Shown: positions 1-5,481 of the stretch, piece after piece
How the letters are laid out: each line of letters begins with the position of its first letter
Numbering within the stretch: the first letter of the stretch is position 1
Source of the DNA: Limnochordia bacterium
Lineage (GTDB): Bacteria > Bacillota > Limnochordia > Darwinibacteriales > B1SED10-159
Reading direction: 5' to 3'
DNA: 6,896 bases
Assembly (NCBI GenBank): GCA_007132255.1
Contig: SLOZ01000338.1
Coordinates: 1-6,896, forward strand
Translations under genes and position numbers: made by a program
Notes under the pieces: model-generated
The model's input: the letters and a program-made list of their open reading frames with translations, nothing else
What the model was told of the DNA's origin: nothing
Database searches by the model: none

Positions 1-1
1 G

Positions 2-1255
2 GCTTACGGAGTGATCGAGCTGTTGTTGAGTGAGGAACGGTTGGGGGTTGTAGCCTTTGACATCGATACCGAGTGGGTGGTACCACTGCAGGATGTCGGC
101 GACAAACACGCTTTTTACGAAGCACTCCAGCCGTTTGATGCCGGCACTGGCGGAACGAATATCTACCCATCTCTGGTTGAAGCGTACGAAGCCTTGAAAG
201 ATGAAGAAACGGCTGTGCGCCATGTTATCTTGCTCTCTGATGGCGTATCGCAGCCTGGAGATTACGAAGGTATTATGGAACAGTACCAAGAAGCGGAAAT
301 CACACTGAGCAGCGTGTCCATCGGAGCCAGCACCGACCTTGAGCTTATGAGCTATCTGGCGGGAATGGGGTCGGGCAAACACTATTATGCTGAACATGTT
401 CGTTCGGTACCGCAGATCATGGCAACAGAAGCGGAGCGAATCATGGGGGCACCAATTGTGGAGGATGACGTGGCCGTTCGACCAACGGCGACCACCGTCT
501 TCTCGGGTGTAACGCAGTGGGACGCAGCGCCGCCCATTCAGGGGTTTAACATCACAACCCCTAAGGATTTGGCCGATGTCTATTTGGTGGCCGATGACAA
601 CAGTCCCATTCTGGCCAGTTGGCGGTTTGGTCTCGGTCGCGTCATGGCGTTCACGGCAGATGCGGGGCAGCAGTGGACCGATTCCTGGTGGAATGAAGAG
701 TTCTACGGTGAGCTGTGGAGTTCCATGATCCGTTGGTCGATGACCGACGTGGGTGCCCAAGGACTGCAGAGCCGGTTCGTTTACCAGGATGGACAAGGCG
801 AACTGATTGTGGATGCCTTGGATGAGCAGGGCGGTTACCTGAACCATCTGCAGCTGGAGGCCCAAGTTTATCGGGGCCAGCAGGGGATGGCTCAAGTGGA
901 GTTAGTGCAGGAAGGACCGGGCTATTATCGAGCTCTAATCCCGTTAGACGAAGAAGGAGTCTATCTGGCTACCATCACCGGTGAAGTGGATGGAGAACTG
1001 CTCCAGCAGCGGGCCGCTGTGGCCGTGCCGTATTCGCCGGAATTTGGCCTGCCGCCCACGACGAATCTGCTGCAGCAGTTGGCTGACGAGAGCGGCGGAC
1101 GGGTGTTAGCCGAGCCCGAAGAAGTGTTTGCTGCTCGGGCGGCTGTGGCGGATACACCCATCCAACTTTGGCACTGGGTTTTAGGCTTAGCGCTGCTGTT
1201 GTGGTTGGTGGACATTGCCCTGCGGCAGCTGCGGGGGATGCGATCGGCTGAGTGA
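2..1255 (+). CDS. VWA-domain membrane protein with GATase-like region, 5' partial
   Basis: The frame is open from base 2, so the true start lies before the window; the GTG at 11 falls inside the VWA fold and is not a credible start. Numbering from that GTG, residues 1-145 are the second half of a von Willebrand factor A domain: GTGGTN at 45-50 carries the metal-site threonine and LLSDG at 74-78 the metal-site aspartate. Residues 185-245 (LASWRFGLGRVMAFTADAG at 201-219) resemble the glutamine-amidotransferase-like region that follows VWA in large bacterial membrane proteins. A beta-rich stretch covers 255-340. A hydrophobic helix at about 385-405 followed by Arg residues looks like a C-terminal membrane anchor. 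Family members usually also have N-terminal membrane helices, here cut off. They often sit beside MoxR/DUF58 genes, which cannot be checked here. The molecular role is unknown; metal-dependent protein binding at the membrane is inferred. Confidence 0.88.
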   Translation, partial: AYGVIELLLSEERLGVVAFDIDTEWVVPLQDVGDKHAFYEALQPFDAGTGGTNIYPSLVEAYEALKDEETAVRHVILLSDGVSQPGDYEGIMEQYQEAEITLSSVSIGASTDLELMSYLAGMGSGKHYYAEHVRSVPQIMATEAERIMGAPIVEDDVAVRPTATTVFSGVTQWDAAPPIQGFNITTPKDLADVYLVADDNSPILASWRFGLGRVMAFTADAGQQWTDSWWNEEFYGELWSSMIRWSMTDVGAQGLQSRFVYQDGQGELIVDALDEQGGYLNHLQLEAQVYRGQQGMAQVELVQEGPGYYRALIPLDEEGVYLATITGEVDGELLQQRAAVAVPYSPEFGLPPTTNLLQQLADESGGRVLAEPEEVFAARAAVADTPIQLWHWVLGLALLLWLVDIALRQLRGMRSAE

Positions 1256-1272
1256 ACGTAGGAGTGAAGGAA

Positions 1273-1401
1273 GTGACGCAGTGGGCCGTTGACGCGCTGC
1301 GGTTGGAGATCATACCACAATTATGCAATGTGCGGATCGCATCGGATCCCACGGAAGACAAAATGGCACCTGATGATTCGGGTGTCGTTTTCTTCGTCTA
1401 G
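1273..1401 (+). CDS. Possible 42-aa small protein or gene remnant after the VWA gene
   Basis: A GTG at 1273 opens 42 codons ending in TAG at 1399-1401. AGGAG at 1260-1264 lies 8 bases before the GTG, an ideal ribosome site, and the VWA stop is only 17 bases upstream, so translation as the next cistron of that operon is plausible. The N-terminal half (TQWAVDALRLEIIPQL) could form an amphipathic helix; the C-terminal half is acidic and ends in VVFFV. I do not recognise a family. It ends 5 bases before the repeat element begins, so it could be the head of a longer gene cut by insertion of that element. A chance ORF in a decaying region remains possible. An alternative in-frame GTG at 1264 has no properly spaced ribosome site. 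Confidence 0.35.
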   Translation: MTQWAVDALRLEIIPQLCNVRIASDPTEDKMAPDDSGVVFFV

Positions 1402-1405
1402 AAAA

Positions 1406-1503
1406 GGAAATAAATACCATCCACCAGGTATGTGGAAGAAAAACCCAGGAACCTGGTGGGTGGAAATGAATCCCATCTACCAGGTGTCAGGAAGACATTC
1501 CCA
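1406..1503 (+). repeat. Degenerate 42-nt direct repeat pair with an intervening inverted arm
   Basis: Two copies of a 42-nt unit start at 1406 and 1462, 56 bases apart, and match at 33 of 42 positions by my count; their first 24 bases match at 21. Each contains an arm reading CCATCCACCAGGT (1417-1429) or CCATCTACCAGGT (1473-1485). Between them ACCTGGTGGGTGG (1451-1463) is the near-perfect reverse complement of both. The middle arm can pair with the left arm (12 Watson-Crick pairs plus one G-U, 21-nt loop) or the right arm (11 plus two G-U, 9-nt loop), but not both. The 56-base period is not a multiple of three, so the repeat shifts frame and is unlikely to be a protein repeat. It may be a dispersed intergenic element or a folded leader RNA. 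Confidence 0.75.
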
Positions 1504-1521
1504 TCGTTTTGAGGTGTTTGC

Positions 1522-1608
1522 ATGAAGGAGGAGGCGCTGTTAACCTCGAAACGTTGCATCATAGATGTGCACCTGAACAGAACCCGAAAAGGTCAAGAGA
1601 AAGGGTGA
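1522..1608 (+). CDS. Possible 28-aa leader peptide upstream of the UroD-like gene
   Basis: ATG at 1522 opens 28 codons ending in TGA at 1606-1608. GAGGTG at 1511-1516 lies 5 bases before the ATG, an acceptable ribosome site. The peptide starts MKEEALLTSKRC and is basic towards its end (NRTRKGQEKG). Its stop lies within the AAAGGGTGAG ribosome site of the next gene, whose ATG is 6 bases further on, an arrangement that permits translational coupling. The codons show no run of one amino acid of the kind used in classical attenuators. No family is recognised, and a chance ORF is a real alternative. Confidence 0.3.
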   Translation: MKEEALLTSKRCIIDVHLNRTRKGQEKG

Positions 1609-1614
1609 GCGCCG

Positions 1615-2925
1615 ATGGTAGGCAAGCCAGAATCCAGAAGGCCAGAGTCAACAGATCAAGCTTTCCAGCAGCACCTGTCCCATGAACAGCTCACGCAGGA
1701 TCGCGATATCCTGCGTCCACTAGCGCGGCAATATGCTGAGATCGCCCATAAGGATCGCAACGCCGATAAAAGGCGGCTGCATCGGGCAGTGAATGATCTT
1801 CAGCCAGTACGACCGGTGGTTTTGATCGATGAACTGCCGTGGCATGAGATGAATATTGACGATATGCTAACACTGGCGTGCCAAGATCCATATCTCCAAT
1901 CCGTGGAGTGGCAGCTTCGCACAGTGATCTATCGGGATCGTTTCATGCCAGCCGACATGATCGTTCCACCATACGTGTCTATTGCCAAGGTGATTCATTC
2001 CACAGGGATTGGCATTACGGTGGATGAAGATACCCGTGTAACAGATGCTGCCAATCCCATCATTTCGCATGAGTACAAAGATATTCTGCGTTCGGATGCT
2101 GATTTGGCCCAGCTGCAGAACCCTGTCATTACCTACGATCAGGTAGAGACATTGCGTCGATACCAGCTGGTTGGTGACATGATCGGCGATCTTGTTCCTG
2201 TGCGTATTACGGGGATTCCGCACTTCTCGGTCACTACATGGGATGACATTGCACGGTACCGTGGAGTTAACCAACTGCTGATGGATTTGATGGACCGCCC
2301 AGAGTTCAGTCACCGGGTGGTTCGTCGGCTCACGGATATCTATTTGTCACAGCTTGAACAGTACGAAAATCTGGGTCTTTTTGATCGGGATCCCCGGAGT
2401 TTGCACTGTACACCCATCCTAACTAGTCAGCTGCCAAAACCTAATGTTGCGGAGGAGACTCTGAAGCGTCAGCATATATGGGGACGCGGTACAGCCCAAA
2501 TCTTTGCATCGGTATCCAAGGCTATGCACAACGAGTTCGACATCGAGTACATGAAGGAGACCGTGGGTCAATGTGGCTTGGTCTATTATGGATGCTGCGA
2601 GCCGTTGGATACCAAGATGGATATTGTGGAACGGATCCCCAATTTGCGGAAAGTCGGTGTAACGCCCTGGGCCGATGTTAACAGAGCGACAGAAGCCATC
2701 CAAGATCGCTTTGTGGTGTCGGCTAAGCCCAATCCGGCTGCAGTTGCAGTGAGTTGTCTGGACATCGACCATCTGCGCAAAGAGATTGGCGAGATTCTTG
2801 ATGCGGTACGCCGCAACAACTGCTCATGTGATATTGTGCTAAAAGACATCAGTACCTGCTGCCGGCGGCCTGAGAATATCTTCGAGTGGGAACAGACGGT
2901 CATGGAGATGGTTGCGGAGTTCTGA
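1615..2925 (+). CDS. Uroporphyrinogen decarboxylase superfamily protein (divergent, 436 aa)
   Basis: The protein belongs to the URO-D/methyltransferase superfamily of TIM-barrel proteins, in a divergent group usually annotated only as uroporphyrinogen decarboxylase family. It is probably not the haem enzyme: 436 residues exceeds the typical 340-360, and the canonical N-terminal arginine-containing substrate motif of HemE is not apparent. Residues 28-75 (RDILRPLARQYAEIA, then RPVVLIDELPW) resemble the family head. LVYYGCCEPLDTKMDI at 322-337, IPNLRKVGVTPWADV at 341-355 and VVSAKPNP at 367-374 are the most recognisable blocks. Cysteines 320, 327, 328, 403, 405, 415 and 416 cluster in the C-terminal third; related cobamide methyltransferases use Cys/His to bind zinc, so a metal site is possible, but no exact HxC motif is seen. 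No signal peptide, so cytosolic. AAAGGG at 1600-1605 is the ribosome site. A terminator follows, so it is probably monocistronic. Substrate unknown. Confidence 0.85.
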   Translation: MVGKPESRRPESTDQAFQQHLSHEQLTQDRDILRPLARQYAEIAHKDRNADKRRLHRAVNDLQPVRPVVLIDELPWHEMNIDDMLTLACQDPYLQSVEWQLRTVIYRDRFMPADMIVPPYVSIAKVIHSTGIGITVDEDTRVTDAANPIISHEYKDILRSDADLAQLQNPVITYDQVETLRRYQLVGDMIGDLVPVRITGIPHFSVTTWDDIARYRGVNQLLMDLMDRPEFSHRVVRRLTDIYLSQLEQYENLGLFDRDPRSLHCTPILTSQLPKPNVAEETLKRQHIWGRGTAQIFASVSKAMHNEFDIEYMKETVGQCGLVYYGCCEPLDTKMDIVERIPNLRKVGVTPWADVNRATEAIQDRFVVSAKPNPAAVAVSCLDIDHLRKEIGEILDAVRRNNCSCDIVLKDISTCCRRPENIFEWEQTVMEMVAEF

Positions 2926-2964
2926 TGGTTTTGGCGGTGTTTACCGGTATATTGCTTGGCTCGT

Positions 2965-2985
2965 TGATTCGTTTGACCCGAATCA
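2965..2985 (+). other. Small perfect hairpin just before the terminator
   Basis: TGATTCG (2965-2971) and CGAATCA (2979-2985) are perfect reverse complements around the 7-base loop TTTGACC. It ends 4 bases before the main terminator stem. It has no T-tract of its own and may protect the transcript 3' end or assist termination; chance is possible. Confidence 0.45.
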
Positions 2986-2989
2986 CCGT

Positions 2990-3023
2990 GAGGTGGGCTT
3001 CTGAGCGGAAGCCCACCTCTTTT
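2990..3023 (+). terminator. Intrinsic terminator of the UroD-like gene
   Basis: GAGGTGGGCTTC (2990-3001) and GAAGCCCACCTC (3008-3019) form a perfect 12-bp stem around the loop TGAGCG, followed directly by TTTT (3020-3023). It lies 64 bases after the UroD-like stop codon and separates that transcript from the LacI/TTT unit. The T-tract is short but the stem is strong. Confidence 0.92.
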
Positions 3024-3130
3024 GCGTGGGTCGGCAAGGGCGTTGCTCTGCCCGTTTGCTTCGTTCCGATCCTTCCCGCGTTTCGCTATCGGTCCTGCAT
3101 ATCTGGCGCTGACGTGTTAGTGGGTGTTGG

Positions 3131-3158
3131 CTGCTGGCGAGTCGAGCCAGTGGTTTTT
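3131..3158 (+). terminator. Second, weaker terminator-like hairpin
   Basis: CTGCTGGC (3131-3138) pairs with GCCAGTGG (3146-3153) in an 8-bp stem with two G-U pairs and the 7-base loop GAGTCGA, followed by TTTTT (3154-3158). It lies between the strong terminator and the LacI-type leader. It may be a back-up terminator, or an attenuator if transcription starts upstream of it. Confidence 0.45.
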
Positions 3159-3232
3159 CGTTGCAGGGTGAAAAAGGAGTAAAAAAACCAAAACTTGTGA
3201 AGGATTTCTTAAATGAATGTCAAATAAACCAC

Positions 3233-3246
3233 TACAAACGATTGCA
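3233..3246. promoter_or_regulatory. LacI-family operator-like palindrome, possibly autoregulatory
   Basis: TACAAACGATTGCA is centred on CG and has the symmetric core T-CAA-CG-TTG-A, with 10 of 14 positions palindromic. LacI-family operators are typically short palindromes with a central CG, and this one also matches 12 of 14 positions of the cre-type consensus TGNAARCGNWWWCA. It sits 22 bases before the start codon of the LacI-type gene, which fits autoregulation. I did not find the same core upstream of tctC. Confidence 0.45.
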
Positions 3247-3257
3247 CAAAGGATTGC

Positions 3258-3261
3258 AGGG
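3258..3261 (+). promoter_or_regulatory. Ribosome binding site deciding the LacI-type start
   Basis: AGGG, within AGGGTGAT, lies 7 bases before ATG 3269. This and the helix-turn-helix starting at residue 3 fix the start there; the reading frame stays open back to 3161 but that extension matches nothing known in LacI proteins. Confidence 0.7.
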
Positions 3262-3268
3262 TGATGGT

Positions 3269-4279
3269 ATGGCAACAATCCACGATGTGGCTGCCTTGGC
3301 CGGTGTGTCGGCCAGTACAGTTTCGCGAGCCTTAAGTGGTAATGTGAAAGTGAATGCAGAAACAAAAAAGCGAGTTTTAGAAGCGGTTGCTCAACTGAAC
3401 TATCAGCCAAGTCCATTGGCTAAGGGTTTGAAGGAAGGGTCTACACGGACCATTGCCGTTATTGTGCCGAATCTGCGAAATCTCCTATTTCCTGCAGCCA
3501 TCAGCGGAATCACGGAAGTGGCCAGTGCTTACGGTTATACCATTGTGTTGTGCAGTACCGATGAGGACATCGAGAAAGAAAAGGCTGATGTGGCTAATCT
3601 GGTGCGGCGCAAAATCGACGGTTTCGTGTTCTTCACAGCAACGCAGCGCAGTGGCCACATCATGGAGCTGGCTTCTAAGGGTCATCCAGTCGTGCTGTTG
3701 GTCCGGAACCTGCCGCAGGAACCCATCGATTCCGTTAGTGTAGACAACGAACTCGGGGCTTACAAAGGAACAAAGTTTCTGTTAGAGCGCGGATACCGGA
3801 GTATCGCTCTGATCTGCGGCGATCGCGAACTGGTTTTGTATCAGGATCGGTTTCGCGGTTATCAGCGAGCGCTGGCCGAGGTTGGATTAGCCGTGGATTT
3901 TGGGCTTGTTCGCTGGAATGTTAAGGGTTGGAAACAAGGCTTTGCCGCCATGACTGCCCTGCTCAAGGAGAATCGCTCCGCTTGGCCAGACGCGGTATTT
4001 GCCACTAGCGATCCCAAAGCCTTGGGGATCATGAAAGCGATCAAACAAGCGGGGTTGAGTATCCCCCGGGATATCGCTGTGATGGGTTACGACAACATGG
4101 AGCTGTCGGAACTGACCGATCCGGCGCTGACCACAGTGGCACAGCCGTTTCATCAGACAGGTGTGCAAGGGACGGAGCGACTCCTGCGTTTGATCCAATG
4201 TAAGGGTTCGCTCAAGCCCGAGCAGGTAAAACTAGAACCAACCATTTTGATCCGTCAGTCCGTGGGTCACAAAGAGTGA
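3269..4279 (+). CDS. LacI-family transcriptional repressor
   Basis: A 336-aa protein of normal LacI-family length. Residues 3-24 (TIHDVAALAGVSASTVSRAL) are the canonical helix-turn-helix, and SPLAKGLKEG at 48-57 is the hinge helix that enters the minor groove. The rest is a periplasmic-binding-protein-like ligand and dimer domain: VDN at 158-160, RFRGYQRAL at 194-202, FATSDPKALGIMKA at 244-257, DIAVMGYDN at 268-276 and ALTTVAQP at 286-293 are all family landmarks. The frame could extend to 3161, but ATG 3269 has the ribosome site and puts the DNA-binding domain at the N-terminus as in relatives. It is a cytosolic DNA-binding protein. Directly upstream of tctCBA, it is the likely regulator of that operon and perhaps of itself. 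Its effector cannot be read from the sequence; relatives mostly bind sugars or sugar derivatives. No terminator is seen between it and tctC, so co-transcription is possible. Confidence 0.95.
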   Translation: MATIHDVAALAGVSASTVSRALSGNVKVNAETKKRVLEAVAQLNYQPSPLAKGLKEGSTRTIAVIVPNLRNLLFPAAISGITEVASAYGYTIVLCSTDEDIEKEKADVANLVRRKIDGFVFFTATQRSGHIMELASKGHPVVLLVRNLPQEPIDSVSVDNELGAYKGTKFLLERGYRSIALICGDRELVLYQDRFRGYQRALAEVGLAVDFGLVRWNVKGWKQGFAAMTALLKENRSAWPDAVFATSDPKALGIMKAIKQAGLSIPRDIAVMGYDNMELSELTDPALTTVAQPFHQTGVQGTERLLRLIQCKGSLKPEQVKLEPTILIRQSVGHKE

Positions 4280-4292
4280 GCTGAAGTTGGGC

Positions 4293-4335
4293 GTGCTGTA
4301 TTTAGGGTGCTGTATGGTCTAAATGGATGTTGTAT
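4293..4335. repeat. GTGCTGTAT direct repeats upstream of tctC
   Basis: GTGCTGTAT occurs exactly at 4293-4301 and 4307-4315, 14 bases apart, with a degenerate third copy ATGTTGTAT (7 of 9) at 4327-4335. Tandem direct repeats in a promoter region can be binding sites for an activator. Function is inferred; the 9-mers could be chance. Confidence 0.4.
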
Positions 4336-4401
4336 TCGTTCGTCTTAAGGCGAGGAGGCGATGCCGCGGACAGTGTTGATCTTGGCTTCACAGCAGAACA
4401 A

Positions 4402-4415
4402 ATCCGATATCGAAT
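4402..4415. promoter_or_regulatory. Palindrome next to the tctC ribosome site, possible operator
   Basis: ATCCGATATCGAAT is palindromic at 12 of 14 positions around the perfect core CGATATCG and abuts the GGGAGG ribosome site of tctC. A repressor bound here could block transcription, but its centre is TA rather than the CG typical of LacI operators, so assignment to the neighbouring repressor is uncertain. Confidence 0.3.
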
Positions 4416-4421
4416 GGGAGG
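4416..4421 (+). promoter_or_regulatory. Ribosome binding site for the GTG start of tctC
   Basis: GGGAGG lies 9 bases before GTG 4431. It supports the GTG start, which is followed at once by a Lys-Lys signal peptide head; the nearby GTG at 4424 is out of frame. Confidence 0.75.
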
Positions 4422-4430
4422 TAGTGCGTA

Positions 4431-5390
4431 GTGAAGAAGTACCTAAAAAGTGTGTTGATCGTAGTGCTTGTTTTTGTGATGACTGGTGCGGCGCCTGTAA
4501 TGGCGAGTTTCCCAGAGGATAATCTCACGGTAATCATTCCCTGGGGCGCTGGTGGCCGCACAGACATCGCTGCTCGAGTTTGGGCACCGTTTTTGGAGCA
4601 GGAACTGGGTCAGACGGTGATTGTATCGAACCTGCCAGGTGCCGGTGGTGTTTCAGGGTCGAATGCACTGATCCGTGAGACGCCGGATGGGTATACGTTT
4701 GGTGTTTTGTCGATTTCGTTGAATCTAGCGCAGTGGACTAAGATTCCTCCATTCGAGATGCATCGACTGGAACCTGTATGCATGATCTTCGCTTCGCCGA
4801 TGTCGCTGACCGTTAGTGCTGATTCTCCATGGGAGACTCTGCAGGACTATCTAGACTATGTTGAAGCCAATCCAGGTACAGTTCTGCACAGTGCCAGCGG
4901 TTCCGGTACGAGTCAACACGTGATTTCTGCAGCATTTCACCGAACTGCAGGTTTAGACGTAATCTTCGTCCCCTACGATGGCGATGGCCCGGCCGCTTTG
5001 GCTGTGGCCAATAAGGAAGTACAGGCTGCTGGTTCTCCGATGATTGCCTTGGGTCCGTATCTGGAAGCTGAAGAAATAAGGGTATTGGGTCTTTCTTCAC
5101 CTCAGCGGTCGCCACTTTTCCCAGACATTCCGACCTTCCGCGAGCAGGGGGTTGACTTTGCCCTGGAGAGTTTCGATGGCATCTATGTGCCGGAAGGAAC
5201 TTCTGAGGATGTAATCAAGGTCCTTGAGGAAGCCTTTGGACGCATGGCCGAGAATCCGGAGTTTATCGAAGCGATGCACCAAATCTACTACGAAGTGGCC
5301 TTCATGCCACGGGCGGAGTTCACTGAATTCTTGGATGAGACCAATGCCATGCTCGAAGAAGTGGTCGACGATCTGGGTCTGAAGCTCTAA
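4431..5390 (+). CDS. tctC: TTT transporter solute-binding protein TctC
   Basis: The extracytoplasmic solute receptor of a tripartite tricarboxylate transporter, 319 aa as usual for the family. Residues 1-25 are a Sec signal peptide: KK at 2-3, a hydrophobic core at 8-18, and likely cleavage after VMA (25/26). There is no lipobox cysteine, so the mature protein should be soluble in a periplasm. VIIPWGAGGRTDIAAR (34-49) and LGQTVIVSNLPGAGG (59-73) are the family's N-terminal blocks, PDGYT is at 85-89, and GSGTSQH (157-163), AGLD (173-176) and VPYDGDG (180-186) line the ligand cleft, where water-bridged carboxylate binding is known for relatives. The substrate could be citrate, another di- or tricarboxylate, an aromatic acid or a sugar acid; the sequence does not decide. 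It is the first transporter gene, 151 bases after the LacI-type gene, and is followed by a strong hairpin before tctB. Confidence 0.93.
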   Translation: MKKYLKSVLIVVLVFVMTGAAPVMASFPEDNLTVIIPWGAGGRTDIAARVWAPFLEQELGQTVIVSNLPGAGGVSGSNALIRETPDGYTFGVLSISLNLAQWTKIPPFEMHRLEPVCMIFASPMSLTVSADSPWETLQDYLDYVEANPGTVLHSASGSGTSQHVISAAFHRTAGLDVIFVPYDGDGPAALAVANKEVQAAGSPMIALGPYLEAEEIRVLGLSSPQRSPLFPDIPTFREQGVDFALESFDGIYVPEGTSEDVIKVLEEAFGRMAENPEFIEAMHQIYYEVAFMPRAEFTEFLDETNAMLEEVVDDLGLKL

Positions 5391-5423
5391 GCTGAACGAC
5401 GTAAAATGTCGGAGGAAGAACCT

Positions 5424-5465
5424 AGGGATTGGGGCCCTCTGCAGGGTTGTTGGGCCCCGATCCTT
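5424..5465 (+). other. Stable hairpin between tctC and tctB, likely attenuating or mRNA-stabilising
   Basis: Positions 5424-5437 pair with 5452-5465 in a 14-bp stem with two G-U pairs (core GGGGCCC/GGGCCCC) and a 14-base loop. The following TTTAAAA is a poor T-tract, so it is more likely a partial terminator or a stabiliser of the upstream tctC message than a full stop. This would give more binding protein than membrane subunits. The ribosome site of tctB begins 3 bases after the stem, so the fold may also limit tctB translation. Confidence 0.75.
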
Positions 5466-5481
5466 TAAAAGGTGGTTATGC

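Larger units (their letters stand above)
1256..1614. other. Intergenic region with small ORFs and a repeat element
   Basis: This 359-base gap separates the VWA gene from the uroporphyrinogen decarboxylase-like gene. It contains a 42-codon ORF (1273-1401), a structured repeat (1406-1503) and a 28-codon ORF (1522-1608), listed separately. I found no convincing sigma-70 promoter: TTGACG at 1289-1294 and TTGCAT at 1518-1523 each lack a good -10 box at the right distance. No intrinsic terminator with a clear T-tract follows the VWA gene, so read-through from it cannot be excluded. Confidence 0.7.
2926..3268. other. Intergenic region with terminators and lacI-type leader
   Basis: This 343-base gap holds, in order, a small perfect hairpin, a strong intrinsic terminator, a weaker terminator-like hairpin, and an AT-rich stretch (about 3168-3250) before the LacI-type gene. 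The AT-rich stretch is the likely promoter region; TTGTGA at 3195-3200 is a passable -35 box but no -10 box at 16-18 bases matches well, so no promoter is called. I see no gene in 3024-3160. Confidence 0.7.

Noticed and set aside
961..1361. Two reverse-strand ORFs of about 120-130 aa over the end of the VWA gene
   Set aside because: They are antisense to clear VWA-gene coding sequence, have low-complexity Ala/Pro/Ser/Thr content and no recognisable domain.
1406..1503. CRISPR array
   Set aside because: Only two degenerate copies, with an inverted arm in the gap, and no cas gene nearby.
1289..1525. 78-aa ORF on the + strand running through the repeat element
   Set aside because: It lacks a convincing ribosome site, overlaps the better supported 1273-1401 ORF, and reads the two repeat copies in different phases because their 56-base period is not a multiple of three. 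Its stop overlaps the ATG at 1522, but this is not enough to call it.
1544..1560. LacI-type operator around AACGTT (1550-1555) before the UroD-like gene
   Set aside because: Apart from the six-base core, the flanks do not match the symmetric site at 3233-3246, so shared control by this repressor is not supported.
1867..2903. Several reverse-strand ORFs (up to 148 aa) and a short forward ORF within the UroD-like gene
   Set aside because: All are antisense or out of frame with a gene with clear family motifs, and none has a domain or good ribosome site.
2886..3182. 98-aa + strand ORF after the UroD-like gene
   Set aside because: It overlaps the end of the UroD-like gene and reads through the perfect terminator stem and the second hairpin, and its composition is not protein-like.
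3161..3268. N-terminal extension of the LacI-type protein
   Set aside because: It would add 36 residues before the helix-turn-helix, which starts at the N-terminus in relatives, and it covers the operator-like site; ATG 3269 has the ribosome site.
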